DNA from: a virus
DNA length: 44,326 bases
Direction: 5' to 3' (one strand)
Virus record (IMG/VR): IMGVR_UViG_3300043399_000365
Coordinates: 1 to 44,326 of that record
Shown here: positions 7,307 through 15,804 of the stretch, piece by piece
Layout of the letters: the number at the start of each line of letters is the position of its first letter
Numbering within the stretch: the stretch's first letter is position 1
The notes under the pieces: model-generated
The model's input: the letters and a program-made list of their open reading frames with translations, nothing else
Database searches by the model: none
What the model was told of the DNA's origin: nothing
Position numbers and translations under genes: made by a program

Positions 7307-7700
7307 CCTTTTTTAGGTGATCTTTTCTCACACGAGCCATGATCCATGAGTTGTAGTACTCATCTGATTCTAGGACTCCAGCAAGGACTTGCTCTTTTAA
7401 CTCGAAGTATGATAACTCACCCCTGCTTTTGCAAAAGATCAATACTTCTCTCTTAAAATTAATCTCGCCAAGTCGCTTTACGTCTTCTTTGAGTTCATCA
7501 TTAGAACCCCAGTAAGTCCTCCAGTCTGACTCGACTAAGCTTTTCTTTTTCTTTCCCTTGATCGTCTTTGTCTTTTTAAACTTTAATAACTTTTTGCCGA
7601 TGTATTTCTTGTTAGAAATCAAGTTAGTTATCAAGTAAACAAATCCGATGTATTCACTCAAATCATTAGGTACATCTGTACCCTTGTAAGACCATATCAT
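7290..7700 (-). CDS. GIY-YIG-like nuclease
   Basis: A 136-residue protein. GFVYLITNLISNKKYIGKK (residues 19-37) has the VYL...YIG core spaced as in GIY-YIG nucleases, and DWRTYWGSNDELK follows as the conserved basic helix region. Such domains occur in phage homing endonucleases and repair enzymes. There is no second DNA-binding module, so it may be a free-standing endonuclease of the T4-like 'putative endonuclease' class. Its ribosome site sits in the loop of a hairpin (7701-7724). Confidence 0.68.
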   Translation of the reverse strand: MIWSYKGTDVPNDLSEYIGFVYLITNLISNKKYIGKKLLKFKKTKTIKGKKKKSLVESDWRTYWGSNDELKEDVKRLGEINFKREVLIFCKSRGELSYFELKEQVLAGVLESDEYYNSWIMARVRKDHLKKVDFSK

Positions 7701-7724
7701 ATAGGGGAATCTCCTTTCCCCTAT
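7701..7724 (-). promoter_or_regulatory. Hairpin presenting the ribosome-binding site of the GIY-YIG gene
   Basis: On the minus strand ATAGGGGAA and TTCCCCTAT form a perfect 9-bp stem whose 6-base loop is AGGAGA, the Shine-Dalgarno. The 3' arm ends directly at the ATG at 7700. It could gate translation. Compare T4 I-TevI, a GIY-YIG enzyme, whose late ribosome site is hairpin-controlled. Confidence 0.6.
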
Positions 7725-7738
7725 ACTTATACTTCATT

Positions 7739-8005
7739 TTATTTGAAGTTTTCTCTGCCACCGTCGTCCCAGAACTCTTCCTCCTCGTCATCGGGTAACT
7801 GATCTTCGATGTCATACACGTCAATCAATACTTTATCTAGTGTATCTGATACGCCCATTAGACTCTCTAAGTCATCTGCATCATAATCTTCAAACGTCGA
7901 AATAATCTCGTAATAGATATTAGTCTTAGTCTGCTCGTCGTGAACGTGACGCTCGATCGTAGCTACTAGTTCTTCAAATAGTTCTACTCCAGTACTCCAA
8001 GCCAT
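7739..8005 (-). CDS. Acidic conserved hypothetical protein next to nrdB (88 aa)
   Basis: MAWSTGVELFEELVATIERH opens a helical N-terminal half; the C-terminus is very acidic (DDEEEEFWDDGG). I associate similar small proteins with the nrd region of T4-like marine phages. It could be an interaction partner of the reductase, but that is only positional. It ends just upstream of the GIY-YIG leader hairpin. Confidence 0.65.
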   Translation of the reverse strand: MAWSTGVELFEELVATIERHVHDEQTKTNIYYEIISTFEDYDADDLESLMGVSDTLDKVLIDVYDIEDQLPDDEEEEFWDDGGRENFK

Positions 8006-8016
8006 AAATTATTCTC

Positions 8017-9117
8017 CTATAGTGATAGACTCTTGAGTGAGTCTGTTGATACGTCATTTTTTACGCCACCAATGATGTAACTACTTATTTGTGTTTCTTG
8101 GGGTGCTACTTGCACTTCACTACCAGAGATCCATTTTGTGGTCCAAGGTAAAGGATTAGATCCTGTCTTATATTGAGTTGGTAATCCGACTGAAGTCATG
8201 CGACGATTTGTTATCCAATCGACATACTCATTAAGTAAAGCTCCATTAAGGCCAATCATAGAACCATCTTTAAAAAGATATTCAGCCCACTTTTTTTCTT
8301 GATTTGCCGCATCAACAAACATTTTGATACATTCATCTCTAGTCTCTTCCTTAATTTTTACAAAATCCGGATCATCCTGGGGTAAAACTTTGAGTAGTTG
8401 TTGTGTGCCAGCTAAGTGTAGGTTTTCATCGCGACAAATCAGTTTGATGATCTTAGCATTACCCTCCATTTTCTTTAGTTCTGCAAACGCCCATGAGCAA
8501 GCAAAACTAACATAAAAACGAACACCCTCAAGGATATTTACAGACATGAGAGTAAGCCATAGAGCTTTCTTGTGTTCATATGGATCAATAGAGATTGCAG
8601 ATACTGCACTGAGAGTATTATTACATTCAATCAATTCATCATAATTTTTACTGATATCTTTAGCACAATCTACAATTTCCTGTAAATCAAGGATTTCGTC
8701 AAGTACTTTTGATGGATCTGAGTATACATTACGGATGATGTGAGTGTATGAACGTGAATGAACGGACTCACTAAAAGTCCAAGCCACGATCCAGTTCTCT
8801 AGTTCGGGTAAAGAACAGATAGGACCAAACGCAACGGTGGGTGCTCGACCCTGTACAGAATCAAGCAAAATCTGACGCTTTAGATTACTAGTAAAGATAT
8901 GTTGTTCATGGGAGTTTAAGTCACGAAAGTCTTTAGAGTCTTTTAGTAAATCAACTTCTTCCGGTACCCAAAAGAATCCCATTTGCTGACGAGTAAGCTT
9001 TTCCAAAAATGGATACTTTTGTTTATCAAACCGAGCAATAGTTGGTGCATCATCAAAAAAAAGTTTAGCTTTTAAATGATCTTTTTTATTAGCAGAATCA
9101 AAAACACTGTAAGTCAT
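8017..9117 (-). CDS. nrdB: Ribonucleoside-diphosphate reductase, class Ia small subunit
   Basis: A 366-residue NrdB. The iron ligands are visible: Asp86 in LLDSVQGR, Glu117 and His120 in WTFSESVHSRSYTH, the later Glu in EGVRFYVSF, and Glu/His in RDENLHLAG. The radical tyrosine is Tyr124 in SRSYTHI. It makes the tyrosyl radical used by NrdA to reduce ribonucleotides to deoxyribonucleotides for phage DNA. The start overlaps the stop of the intervening 217-aa gene, which separates it from nrdA. Confidence 0.97.
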   Translation of the reverse strand: MTYSVFDSANKKDHLKAKLFFDDAPTIARFDKQKYPFLEKLTRQQMGFFWVPEEVDLLKDSKDFRDLNSHEQHIFTSNLKRQILLDSVQGRAPTVAFGPICSLPELENWIVAWTFSESVHSRSYTHIIRNVYSDPSKVLDEILDLQEIVDCAKDISKNYDELIECNNTLSAVSAISIDPYEHKKALWLTLMSVNILEGVRFYVSFACSWAFAELKKMEGNAKIIKLICRDENLHLAGTQQLLKVLPQDDPDFVKIKEETRDECIKMFVDAANQEKKWAEYLFKDGSMIGLNGALLNEYVDWITNRRMTSVGLPTQYKTGSNPLPWTTKWISGSEVQVAPQETQISSYIIGGVKNDVSTDSLKSLSL

Positions 9118-9770
9118 TACTTATTATCTTCTCCATCTTTGAGATACATTACTGTGTCAGTGTCTCCTAAAGACCATTTAGATTCTGACTCGACTGACCA
9201 TTTTTTAGTTGAAACTTTAAAGTCTGGAAACTTTAATTCTGATGGATTATTTGATGGTTCATGAATAATTGTCCTATTGTTTGGCTGCGCAGCAAATTGT
9301 CCATTATCACACTTAATAAAATTGAATGACTTATGTTCTTCTGCATCTTCACTAAAGCTTGTATTTAATAAGTTAACATCAGGAGAGCAACTGTCAATAG
9401 TAAACATATAAGTTCCCCATACCCATTCTTTTTTCTTATTAAGAAACTTACAACGGAGTCCACTTATCAGTTTTTTTTCTAATACTGTAATATCATATGA
9501 CATACAATCCCAGATTTGTAAGTAATCAAGTGACATAAATGTAGATTCATCGACATCTGTTTTCCAAACATAAGCATGCAGCGGTAGCTTATCATATAAA
9601 GCACCATAATTATACAAATATGATTCTATTCTAAAAGCTTCACCGCGTATAGATTTTATAGTCACCCAAAAACATGGCTCATACTCACCATGACCTCTTT
9701 CATGATCATACAAAAATTCTTTTCTGATGAAACATCTGATTGGTGGAAGGTTTGCTATGAGATGAGCCAT
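9117..9770 (-). CDS. Conserved phage protein between nrdA and nrdB (217 aa)
   Basis: Begins MAHLIANLPPIRCFIRKEFL and continues with aromatic-rich, strand-like sequence (EPCFWVTIKSIRGEAFRIES, WVWGTYMFTID). It has no catalytic motif I can name. A similar-sized hypothetical gene is a familiar insertion between nrdA and nrdB in marine T4-like phages. It is coupled to nrdB by an overlapping stop/start. Confidence 0.75.
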   Translation of the reverse strand: MAHLIANLPPIRCFIRKEFLYDHERGHGEYEPCFWVTIKSIRGEAFRIESYLYNYGALYDKLPLHAYVWKTDVDESTFMSLDYLQIWDCMSYDITVLEKKLISGLRCKFLNKKKEWVWGTYMFTIDSCSPDVNLLNTSFSEDAEEHKSFNFIKCDNGQFAAQPNNRTIIHEPSNNPSELKFPDFKVSTKKWSVESESKWSLGDTDTVMYLKDGEDNK

Positions 9771-9780
9771 GTTTGTATCC

Positions 9781-12072
9781 TTATATCTTACAACTATCGC
9801 AATCTGCTTCTTCTACTTCATCCTTGCTTAATTCAGGAAGCACTTCCAACTCACCGGCACCATCCATAGTATTGAAATAATACAGTTGCTTTCCACCCAT
9901 TTGATAAAACTGAACAATATCTCTAATTAATACAGACATTGGTATCTGTTCACCATCATAATGCTTAGGATTATAACTTGTATTTACCGATATACCTTGA
10001 TCAATAAACTTTTGCAAAACAGCACAGATTTTTAAGTATCCTTCTGGTGATGTTTGTTCCCATAGTAAGTCATACTTATTCTTAAGTTTACGAATTTCAG
10101 GAACAACTTGTTTTAATACACCATCTTTGCTTTGTTTAACTGTGATCAAAGCTCTTACGGGCTCAATACCATTAGTAGAATTAGACACTTGTGCTGAAGT
10201 CTCAGCAGGCATTAGAGCCATCAGTGTGGAATTACGGATGCCAGTCTCAGTGAGTTGAATACGTAAAGAGTTCCAATCCATCTTATAAACTGGTTCTGAC
10301 AGATTGTCAACGTTTTTCTTATACGTATCAATTGGTAACATACCCAACGAGTACTTAGTCTCATTTGATTTTGGACATGCACCCTTTTCTATAGCTAAAT
10401 CTGCTGAAGCTTTAATCAAATAATAGGACCAAGCTTCAGCATATTCATGGACTTTATTCAATCCATTTATATCAATATTTGAATAAGTGAGATCATTTTT
10501 AGCGAGCCAGTAAGCAAAATTAATGATGCCGACGCCAAGAGGACGACGAGTCATAGTTGAGTTTTTTGCTGCCATGACAGGATAATCTTGATAATCAAGA
10601 AGCTCATCAAGAGCCCGAACAATAAGTCGAGCAGGACGCTCAAAGTCAGAAGTAGCACGAATTTTCCCCCAGTTGATTGCTGCAAGAGTACAGAGACTTA
10701 TTTCACCACTGAAATCAAATATATTATCTAATGGTTTAGTTGGCAAATCTATTTCACAACAAAGATTGCTTTGATAAACAGTTGCTACTTCTTTAATAAA
10801 TGAACCATGATCATTAGCATGATCTACATTCATTAAGTATATGCGGCCTGTATCTTTGCGTTCCTGAATGAAAGATGTAAAAAGTGTTAGTGCGGAGATA
10901 GTTTTCTTACGAATATTTTTATTCTTTTCAGCGGCTTCATAAAGAGACTTAAACTTATTGTAATCTACAAAGAATGCTTCATACAATCCAGGAACATCAG
11001 ATGGTGAGAATAAAGTAATATCTCCTCCACCACTCAGTAGTCTCTCATACATCAACTTATTGAATTGAACCGCGTAATCTATGTGACGAATACGATTATC
11101 TTCAGTACCTTTGTTGTTTTTTAATACTAATAGATCTTCTATTTCGTAATGCCAAATAGGATAATAAAGAGTAGCAGCACCGTTTCTCACACCACCTTGA
11201 CTACATGATCTAACAGCCGCTTGAAACATTTTGTAGAAAGGAATGACTCCAGTATGAGTCGCGTCACCATTACGAATGGCTGAACCAATGGCACGAATAC
11301 GTCCACCATTGATACCGATACCAGCTTTTTGTGATACGTACTTGACTACAGCAGAAGTAGTCGCGTTAATAGAATCTAGCGAATCATCGGAGTCAACCAA
11401 CACACAACTACTAAATTGCTTTTGTGGACTGCGTAGACCAGCCATGATAGGAGTCGGCAGAGAGATTTCGAATGTAGAAGTTGCATCATAAAAATCCTTG
11501 ATCCACTTTAGTCGTTCATTTTTTGAGTAATTACGAAATAACACCATTGGAATGAGCATAAAGATCATCTGTGGAGTCTCGTAATATTTGTTGCTAACAC
11601 GATTCCTAATTAAATACTTGCCACGAAGTTGTTCCATTCCAACATATGGTATAGTAAAGTCACGATCGTGTACTAAGTAAGTGTTTAGTTCTTTATATTC
11701 TTCATCGGTGTACCAATTGAGAAGCTCGCGGTCATAGTAACCATCTGACACTACGTTTACTACGTGGGTGAACAGATCATATGGGTTTGGTCCACCGTAT
11801 ACTTGCTTACGCAAGTGATAGTTTATGAGTCGGGATGCTACGTATTGATAATTAGGTGTTTCTTCTGTGATAAGTTCAGACGCAGCCTTGATGAGTGTCT
11901 CTTGAATATCACGTGTCTTGATGCCGTTATAAAATTGAATCTGTGACTTTAGTTCTACGGCACTCTCAGAGACGTTAGAGAGACCCTCACATGCCCAAGC
12001 CACGACGCGGTGAAATTTTTCTAGGTTCAGTGGCTCAGTGGATCCGTCTCTCTTAGTTACGTTAATACTCAT
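9781..12072 (-). CDS. nrdA: Ribonucleoside-diphosphate reductase, class Ia large subunit
   Basis: A 763-residue NrdA, close to the usual family length. It has an N-terminal ATP-cone region (VTKRDGSTEPLNLEKFHRVV), the active-site cysteines in FSSCVLVDS and EISLCTLAAIN, and the NLCCEI segment carrying the thiyl-radical Cys and the neighbouring Glu. The C-terminal CDSCKI is the swinging redox pair that takes electrons from glutaredoxin or thioredoxin. It would act with NrdB in the cytosol. It precedes the 217-aa gene and nrdB in one transcription unit. Confidence 0.97.
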   Translation of the reverse strand: MSINVTKRDGSTEPLNLEKFHRVVAWACEGLSNVSESAVELKSQIQFYNGIKTRDIQETLIKAASELITEETPNYQYVASRLINYHLRKQVYGGPNPYDLFTHVVNVVSDGYYDRELLNWYTDEEYKELNTYLVHDRDFTIPYVGMEQLRGKYLIRNRVSNKYYETPQMIFMLIPMVLFRNYSKNERLKWIKDFYDATSTFEISLPTPIMAGLRSPQKQFSSCVLVDSDDSLDSINATTSAVVKYVSQKAGIGINGGRIRAIGSAIRNGDATHTGVIPFYKMFQAAVRSCSQGGVRNGAATLYYPIWHYEIEDLLVLKNNKGTEDNRIRHIDYAVQFNKLMYERLLSGGGDITLFSPSDVPGLYEAFFVDYNKFKSLYEAAEKNKNIRKKTISALTLFTSFIQERKDTGRIYLMNVDHANDHGSFIKEVATVYQSNLCCEIDLPTKPLDNIFDFSGEISLCTLAAINWGKIRATSDFERPARLIVRALDELLDYQDYPVMAAKNSTMTRRPLGVGIINFAYWLAKNDLTYSNIDINGLNKVHEYAEAWSYYLIKASADLAIEKGACPKSNETKYSLGMLPIDTYKKNVDNLSEPVYKMDWNSLRIQLTETGIRNSTLMALMPAETSAQVSNSTNGIEPVRALITVKQSKDGVLKQVVPEIRKLKNKYDLLWEQTSPEGYLKICAVLQKFIDQGISVNTSYNPKHYDGEQIPMSVLIRDIVQFYQMGGKQLYYFNTMDGAGELEVLPELSKDEVEEADCDSCKI

Positions 12073-12083
12073 AGGCTACCTCT

Positions 12084-12734
12084 TTATTGATTAGTTAAAA
12101 ACTTGAAATATTTCGTGATCTCGTTCCACGCTGAAGTCGCCACTTCACGATGTTCTTTTTGTGTACCGTTACCCATACGAAGCTCGCAGAAATGGATCCA
12201 GGAACGAAGCGTACCATTCATATACATACGTGATACAGTTAGACCTTCCGGAAGTACTGCACGAGCCTGTTCCTTTGCAATACCATTCTCGATAGCCCAC
12301 TGATATTGTTCTTTAACAATTGAGATAAGATACTGTTGACGTGCTTCCCACTCCATGATGAGCTTTGGATCATCGATCTCCACGCTGTTCTGACGATTTT
12401 TATCATCTTGAAGTCTAGCTTCTCGAGTGACAAACCCAAGGTCTTGAGTAGGATCGGCATAACGTTGAGAAAATTCTTGCCACCGAAATGAAGCATGTCT
12501 AAGGATTTGTCGGCCGATGTCCCTAGTAGTATCAATCTGCATGACCACATTAACCATTTCAAAAATAGACCAATGCTTGTTACGAATACAGTATTTAAGT
12601 AGTCGTTCTGAAGTTTCAGTATTCATTTGATTAGATGGATTACTTACACGTGCTGTATAAGAAATAAAATCCTCTGCTGTATTGATACCTACAAGCAGAG
12701 GGTTGGTAATTGCAATAATTTTAGCTGTATTCAT
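12084..12734 (-). CDS. thyX: Flavin-dependent thymidylate synthase ThyX
   Basis: A 216-residue ThyX converting dUMP to dTMP with FAD, NADPH and methylene-folate. The signature region reads RHASFRWQEFSQRYAD (residues about 80-95), aligning with RHRxxSxNExSxRY; the third residue is Ala in place of Arg and the Asn is Gln. C-terminal SRMYMNGTLRSWIHFCELR with an R-x-HFxxLR-like helix is typical. It is upstream of nrdA in the same operon, completing a dNTP supply module. Confidence 0.92.
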   Translation of the reverse strand: MNTAKIIAITNPLLVGINTAEDFISYTARVSNPSNQMNTETSERLLKYCIRNKHWSIFEMVNVVMQIDTTRDIGRQILRHASFRWQEFSQRYADPTQDLGFVTREARLQDDKNRQNSVEIDDPKLIMEWEARQQYLISIVKEQYQWAIENGIAKEQARAVLPEGLTVSRMYMNGTLRSWIHFCELRMGNGTQKEHREVATSAWNEITKYFKFLTNQ

Positions 12735-12764
12735 TTAGTTATATCCCATAACTATTATATCTTA

Positions 12765-13109
12765 TTAAGAATAATGAATTAGACTAATAAGCTTGAATGG
12801 TTTATCTTCAAGTAAGTGAATGAATTTTGGAAACTTTTTAGCAAATTCTTTTCTATAATCTATTTCTTTAAAATCTAATTCTGGTAGATTATCAATCTCT
12901 TTATAATAATCACCATCTTCAAACCCCCAACGTAAATTGCCAGACGTAAATAGAGGAAAACCAAAAATCATGTATTCACCGCCCATACCATCAAGTAATA
13001 CCCATGGTGTATCAGCATTATCATATACAGCATCATATGCTTCATTAAAGTCATCATCCCAATCTACTTTAACACCATAGATGGTATAAAAATAAGTATC
13101 AATGCCCAT
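12765..13109 (-). CDS. Hypothetical acidic protein (114 aa)
   Basis: Begins MGIDTYFYTIYGVKVDWDDDFNEAYDAVY; the GIDTYFYTIYG start is often seen in small phage proteins that open with a beta-strand. It is rich in Asp, Tyr and Phe, with no transmembrane segment or catalytic motif. It lies between thyX and a small gene below primase. No function assigned. Confidence 0.65.
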   Translation of the reverse strand: MGIDTYFYTIYGVKVDWDDDFNEAYDAVYDNADTPWVLLDGMGGEYMIFGFPLFTSGNLRWGFEDGDYYKEIDNLPELDFKEIDYRKEFAKKFPKFIHLLEDKPFKLISLIHYS

Positions 13110-13119
13110 TTTGTTATCC

Positions 13120-13389
13120 TCAAGAAAAATTCATATAAGATTTGGCGGAATATTCTACAAAACTTTCAGCATTTAGTATCTTTAATTTATTCTCACTGAC
13201 TAAGAACCTAGCTACGTCACTCTCGGTATCATACCCTTCAGTGACTTCTGCGCCACGAACCATGAATGAGCTAAACTCTTCGTGAAAACGTTTTAATGCA
13301 GCAGTGGAATCCTTTGCATGATAATATGCAATGATTGTAGTAACACCCTCACCTGTAGCAAAATAATTAGCTTTTACTGTAAACTTCAT
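13120..13389 (-). CDS. Hypothetical protein (89 aa)
   Basis: MKFTVKANYFATGEGVTTIIAYYHAKDSTAALKRFHEEF suggests an alpha/beta mini-fold. ATG at 13389 with AAGAGAGG just upstream is preferred to the GTG at 13401, which has no ribosome site. No recognisable family; co-directional with primase and thyX. Confidence 0.6.
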   Translation of the reverse strand: MKFTVKANYFATGEGVTTIIAYYHAKDSTAALKRFHEEFSSFMVRGAEVTEGYDTESDVARFLVSENKLKILNAESFVEYSAKSYMNFS

Positions 13390-13419
13390 GCCTCTCTTCA
13401 CCAGTGGATGTTCTATATA

Positions 13420-14445
13420 TTAGACTCTAGACCAAGAGTTCAGAGCCATCTTAGCCCTGAGGTCACGATGTGTGTTAGTATCGATGATGTACTTGACAAA
13501 TTCTGGACTCAATCCAGCTAACACCATGTCATTGACGTCTTTATGCTCGAGGTTACTCGGCCATATACAGACATTATAACCATTGACGATGGCTTTGTCA
13601 ATCTTTTTCTTGGTGTCGGGATTCCTCGGCTCATTATCATAGACGATGACTAGCTTGTCTCGCGGGAAGCTAGTGACTGTCGCGGTCAAGTCACCACCGG
13701 CAGTGGCGATGGAGTTTGGTACAAACATAGAGTCGATCGGACCCTCGAACACGTAGATCTTTTTAGTCTCGTCCAGTTGATCTAGGCCATACACCTTGGG
13801 TACTGTCTCATCGACCACGATTGTGATATACTTAGTCCTTGACTTTGATTCAAGAGACCTACCCTGAAAAGCATGCATCTTCTTATCTTTAGTCAAGAAC
13901 GGGATGAGTAGCCGCGTCTCATCATATAGCAGAGCCTCATCGTCAAATTTACCGGGCACTATGCTATTTGCCCAAGTAAAGAACTTAGGGCACTTGAATA
14001 GTTTAGCATGATATGGGTTAGGGATTTTTCTATCTATTACCAGTTTTTTTACCGGGTCATCTGGGTCTAACTGACTTACTTTCTTTAAACCCTTGAATGG
14101 CTCAGTAAGCATGAATACTGGCTTTTTCATTTTGCTTACAAACTGTTCTAAATCCACTTGTTGTGGAGTCTTTGAATCTCTCAACTTATCAATTGAGTAT
14201 TCTTTATACAGACTCTCGTCAATAGTTTTCAGAAACTTCTCGAAACCAGAAGTGACATTACAGTTGTGGCAATGATACAGGGTTTTACCCTGCTTAACAT
14301 ACACGTAACCCCTAGCCTTACCCTTGTCTGTCTCTGAGTCACCACAGATGGGACAAGAAAAGTTATACAGGCTAGCAGACTTACGCTTGAAGTTCCTTAG
14401 TCGATTAGACAGGAGACCGATATATTTTTGTTCCAACCAAAGCAT
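13420..14445 (-). CDS. DNA primase, T4 gp61-like
   Basis: A 341-residue primase. The N-terminal zinc-binding domain has CPICGDSETDKGKARGYVY then YHCHNCN (four Cys plus His, residues about 32-62). The TOPRIM catalytic core shows IYVFEGPIDSMF with the metal-binding Glu and VIVYDNEPRNPD with the acidic pair. It makes RNA primers on the lagging strand with the gp41-like helicase at 23.8-25.2 kb. A promoter lies just upstream (14484-14511). Confidence 0.9.
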   Translation of the reverse strand: MLWLEQKYIGLLSNRLRNFKRKSASLYNFSCPICGDSETDKGKARGYVYVKQGKTLYHCHNCNVTSGFEKFLKTIDESLYKEYSIDKLRDSKTPQQVDLEQFVSKMKKPVFMLTEPFKGLKKVSQLDPDDPVKKLVIDRKIPNPYHAKLFKCPKFFTWANSIVPGKFDDEALLYDETRLLIPFLTKDKKMHAFQGRSLESKSRTKYITIVVDETVPKVYGLDQLDETKKIYVFEGPIDSMFVPNSIATAGGDLTATVTSFPRDKLVIVYDNEPRNPDTKKKIDKAIVNGYNVCIWPSNLEHKDVNDMVLAGLSPEFVKYIIDTNTHRDLRAKMALNSWSRV

Positions 14446-14483
14446 AATATAACCATCACAAATTGTTTTTTCCTCAATTCCTG

Positions 14484-14511
14484 ATTATATACACCTTTGA
14501 GCGCTTGTAAA
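14484..14511 (-). promoter_or_regulatory. Sigma70-like promoter upstream of primase
   Basis: TTTACA at 14511-14506 and TATAAT at 14489-14484 on the minus strand, with a 16-base spacer, 39 bases before the primase ATG. Confidence 0.65.
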
Positions 14512-14526
14512 TGGCTAAATTACAAT

Positions 14527-14928
14527 TCAGTGAATAAATTTCAACAGATTAAAAAATAATGATAACCCGTATCCGGCAGCCATGGCTCCACCGACGACCA
14601 TCCATCTCCATTTTTCTAATTTAGATATTTTTTCATTTAATTCAAACAATTGACCAGCACGAATTTCTGCTATCTTTTTCATCTCAGTGATGATAGCATC
14701 ATCACCAGCTTTAATAGCATCATAGACTTGATCAAATTTCTTGTCTACTTCGTCATTTCTTTTTTCCAATTTAGATCCAATAGAATCAGAAAGTTTTTCT
14801 TGTTGATTCAATCTTTGTTCGTGGACAGCTAACATTTTTGACATGTCAGAAGCAACATCTGACATTTTTGTTATAGCTTCTTCTAATTTATTGAAGCGTG
14901 CTTCGTCTTGATTGTTAGGAGGCGCCAT
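14527..14928 (-). CDS. Coiled-coil protein with C-terminal membrane anchor (XhlA-like)
   Basis: A 133-residue protein: a long heptad-rich region (residues about 10-100), then KLEKWRWMVVGGAMAAGYGLSLFF, one hydrophobic segment after a Trp/Arg boundary. This resembles XhlA/haemolysin-type phage membrane proteins that assist holins. It could also be a tail-tape or injection accessory. It is the first gene of the late block, after the primase promoter gap. Confidence 0.55.
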   Translation of the reverse strand: MAPPNNQDEARFNKLEEAITKMSDVASDMSKMLAVHEQRLNQQEKLSDSIGSKLEKRNDEVDKKFDQVYDAIKAGDDAIITEMKKIAEIRAGQLFELNEKISKLEKWRWMVVGGAMAAGYGLSLFFNLLKFIH

Positions 14929-14939
14929 GGTTAGTTACC

Positions 14940-15095
14940 TTACTTTGGGGTTAGTCTCTTGAGTGGCACTTTACTCATGACAATCTGACGGAGTTTCTTT
15001 TTCTTTAGATACACACCCGGCTCACCCTTTGGTCCGACACCAATGCCCTCAACACCACCGGAACCGGCAGCGTTAGCGGGAATAGCAGACGTCAT
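14940..15095 (-). CDS. Small basic phage protein with collagen-like GPKGEPG motif (51 aa)
   Basis: MTSAIPANAAGSGGVEGIGV, then GPKGEPGVYLKKKKLRQIV, ending basic at a TAA at 14940. The ATG at 15095 lies five bases after the stop of the preceding gene, with GATGAAG as ribosome site. It is probably a structural or assembly peptide because it sits among virion genes; this is inferred from position. Confidence 0.6.
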   Translation of the reverse strand: MTSAIPANAAGSGGVEGIGVGPKGEPGVYLKKKKLRQIVMSKVPLKRLTPK

Positions 15096-15099
15096 GTCT

Positions 15100-15504
15100 T
15101 CATCTAGTTTCAAGACCTATCTTCCTTAAAGCTCTGATGACTCCGTCGTCCATCAGTATGGTGTCTGTGTATATCTTGTCATATTTACCAACATTATAAA
15201 GAACATCCGGCAAAGCATTTATCATTATTAAAAAAGGTTTTACATACCTGAATTGTTTTTCCATCTTTAAAAATAAGATTCTTGAAAGATGTAAGTTGAA
15301 ACAGTTATGTAATGTAATTATATGATTCAGTATTAGTCGTTCTTTTAATTCACCAGTATCTTCATAACGAGTCAATAATTTTTTGATATATTTAATGCGA
15401 TCCAGATCCTCTAAAAACTCGTCAGACTTAGTCATCTGAGGGTTGTCATAGACTTTAGCACAGTATACCAAAAAATTATCATCAGTTATCTTTTCATGAA
15501 ACAT
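15100..15504 (-). CDS. Conserved T4-like phage protein (134 aa)
   Basis: MFHEKITDDNFLVYCAKVYD followed by helical sequence (DEFLEDLDRIKYIKKLLTRY, GELKERLILNHIITLHN). The pattern is one I associate with a protein widely shared by marine T4-like phages, function unknown. The ATG at 15504 overlaps the upstream stop (TAATG), so the longer frame to 15537 is rejected. Confidence 0.75.
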   Translation of the reverse strand: MFHEKITDDNFLVYCAKVYDNPQMTKSDEFLEDLDRIKYIKKLLTRYEDTGELKERLILNHIITLHNCFNLHLSRILFLKMEKQFRYVKPFLIMINALPDVLYNVGKYDKIYTDTILMDDGVIRALRKIGLETR

Positions 15505-15788
15505 TACCAAGAGAGTGTGAGAGTTGCCCTTCCCCAAGTATTATTAGCAACACAAACATAAATATGTGTATTGCTATATGCTATTTGACCTGGAGACCCG
15601 TTAGATGTATTACTAGCTGGGACTGTATTGCTGATAAACTTAGCAGCCACACTGTTAGCAAAATTACTAGTGGTGATAGTCTTTACGTTAGCTGTAGATG
15701 ATGGGTTTACTAACACGACTACCCTGTCATTCGCAGACAGGGTAGTTGCTACGGATAGCTCAGATACTTTCTTAGCTTCGTTTGCCAT
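15504..15788 (-). CDS. Small virion-associated protein (94 aa)
   Basis: MANEAKKVSELSVATTLSANDRVVVLVNP, then a Ser/Thr/Asn-rich C-terminal half ending in TWGRATLTLSW. 'Selpvastl...nDrvvv' starts like this occur in tail-fibre or head-decoration proteins of T4-like phages. It is coupled to the 134-aa gene. A structural role is inferred. Confidence 0.65.
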   Translation of the reverse strand: MANEAKKVSELSVATTLSANDRVVVLVNPSSTANVKTITTSNFANSVAAKFISNTVPASNTSNGSPGQIAYSNTHIYVCVANNTWGRATLTLSW

Positions 15789-15804
15789 TACAATAAATCA
15801 ACTA

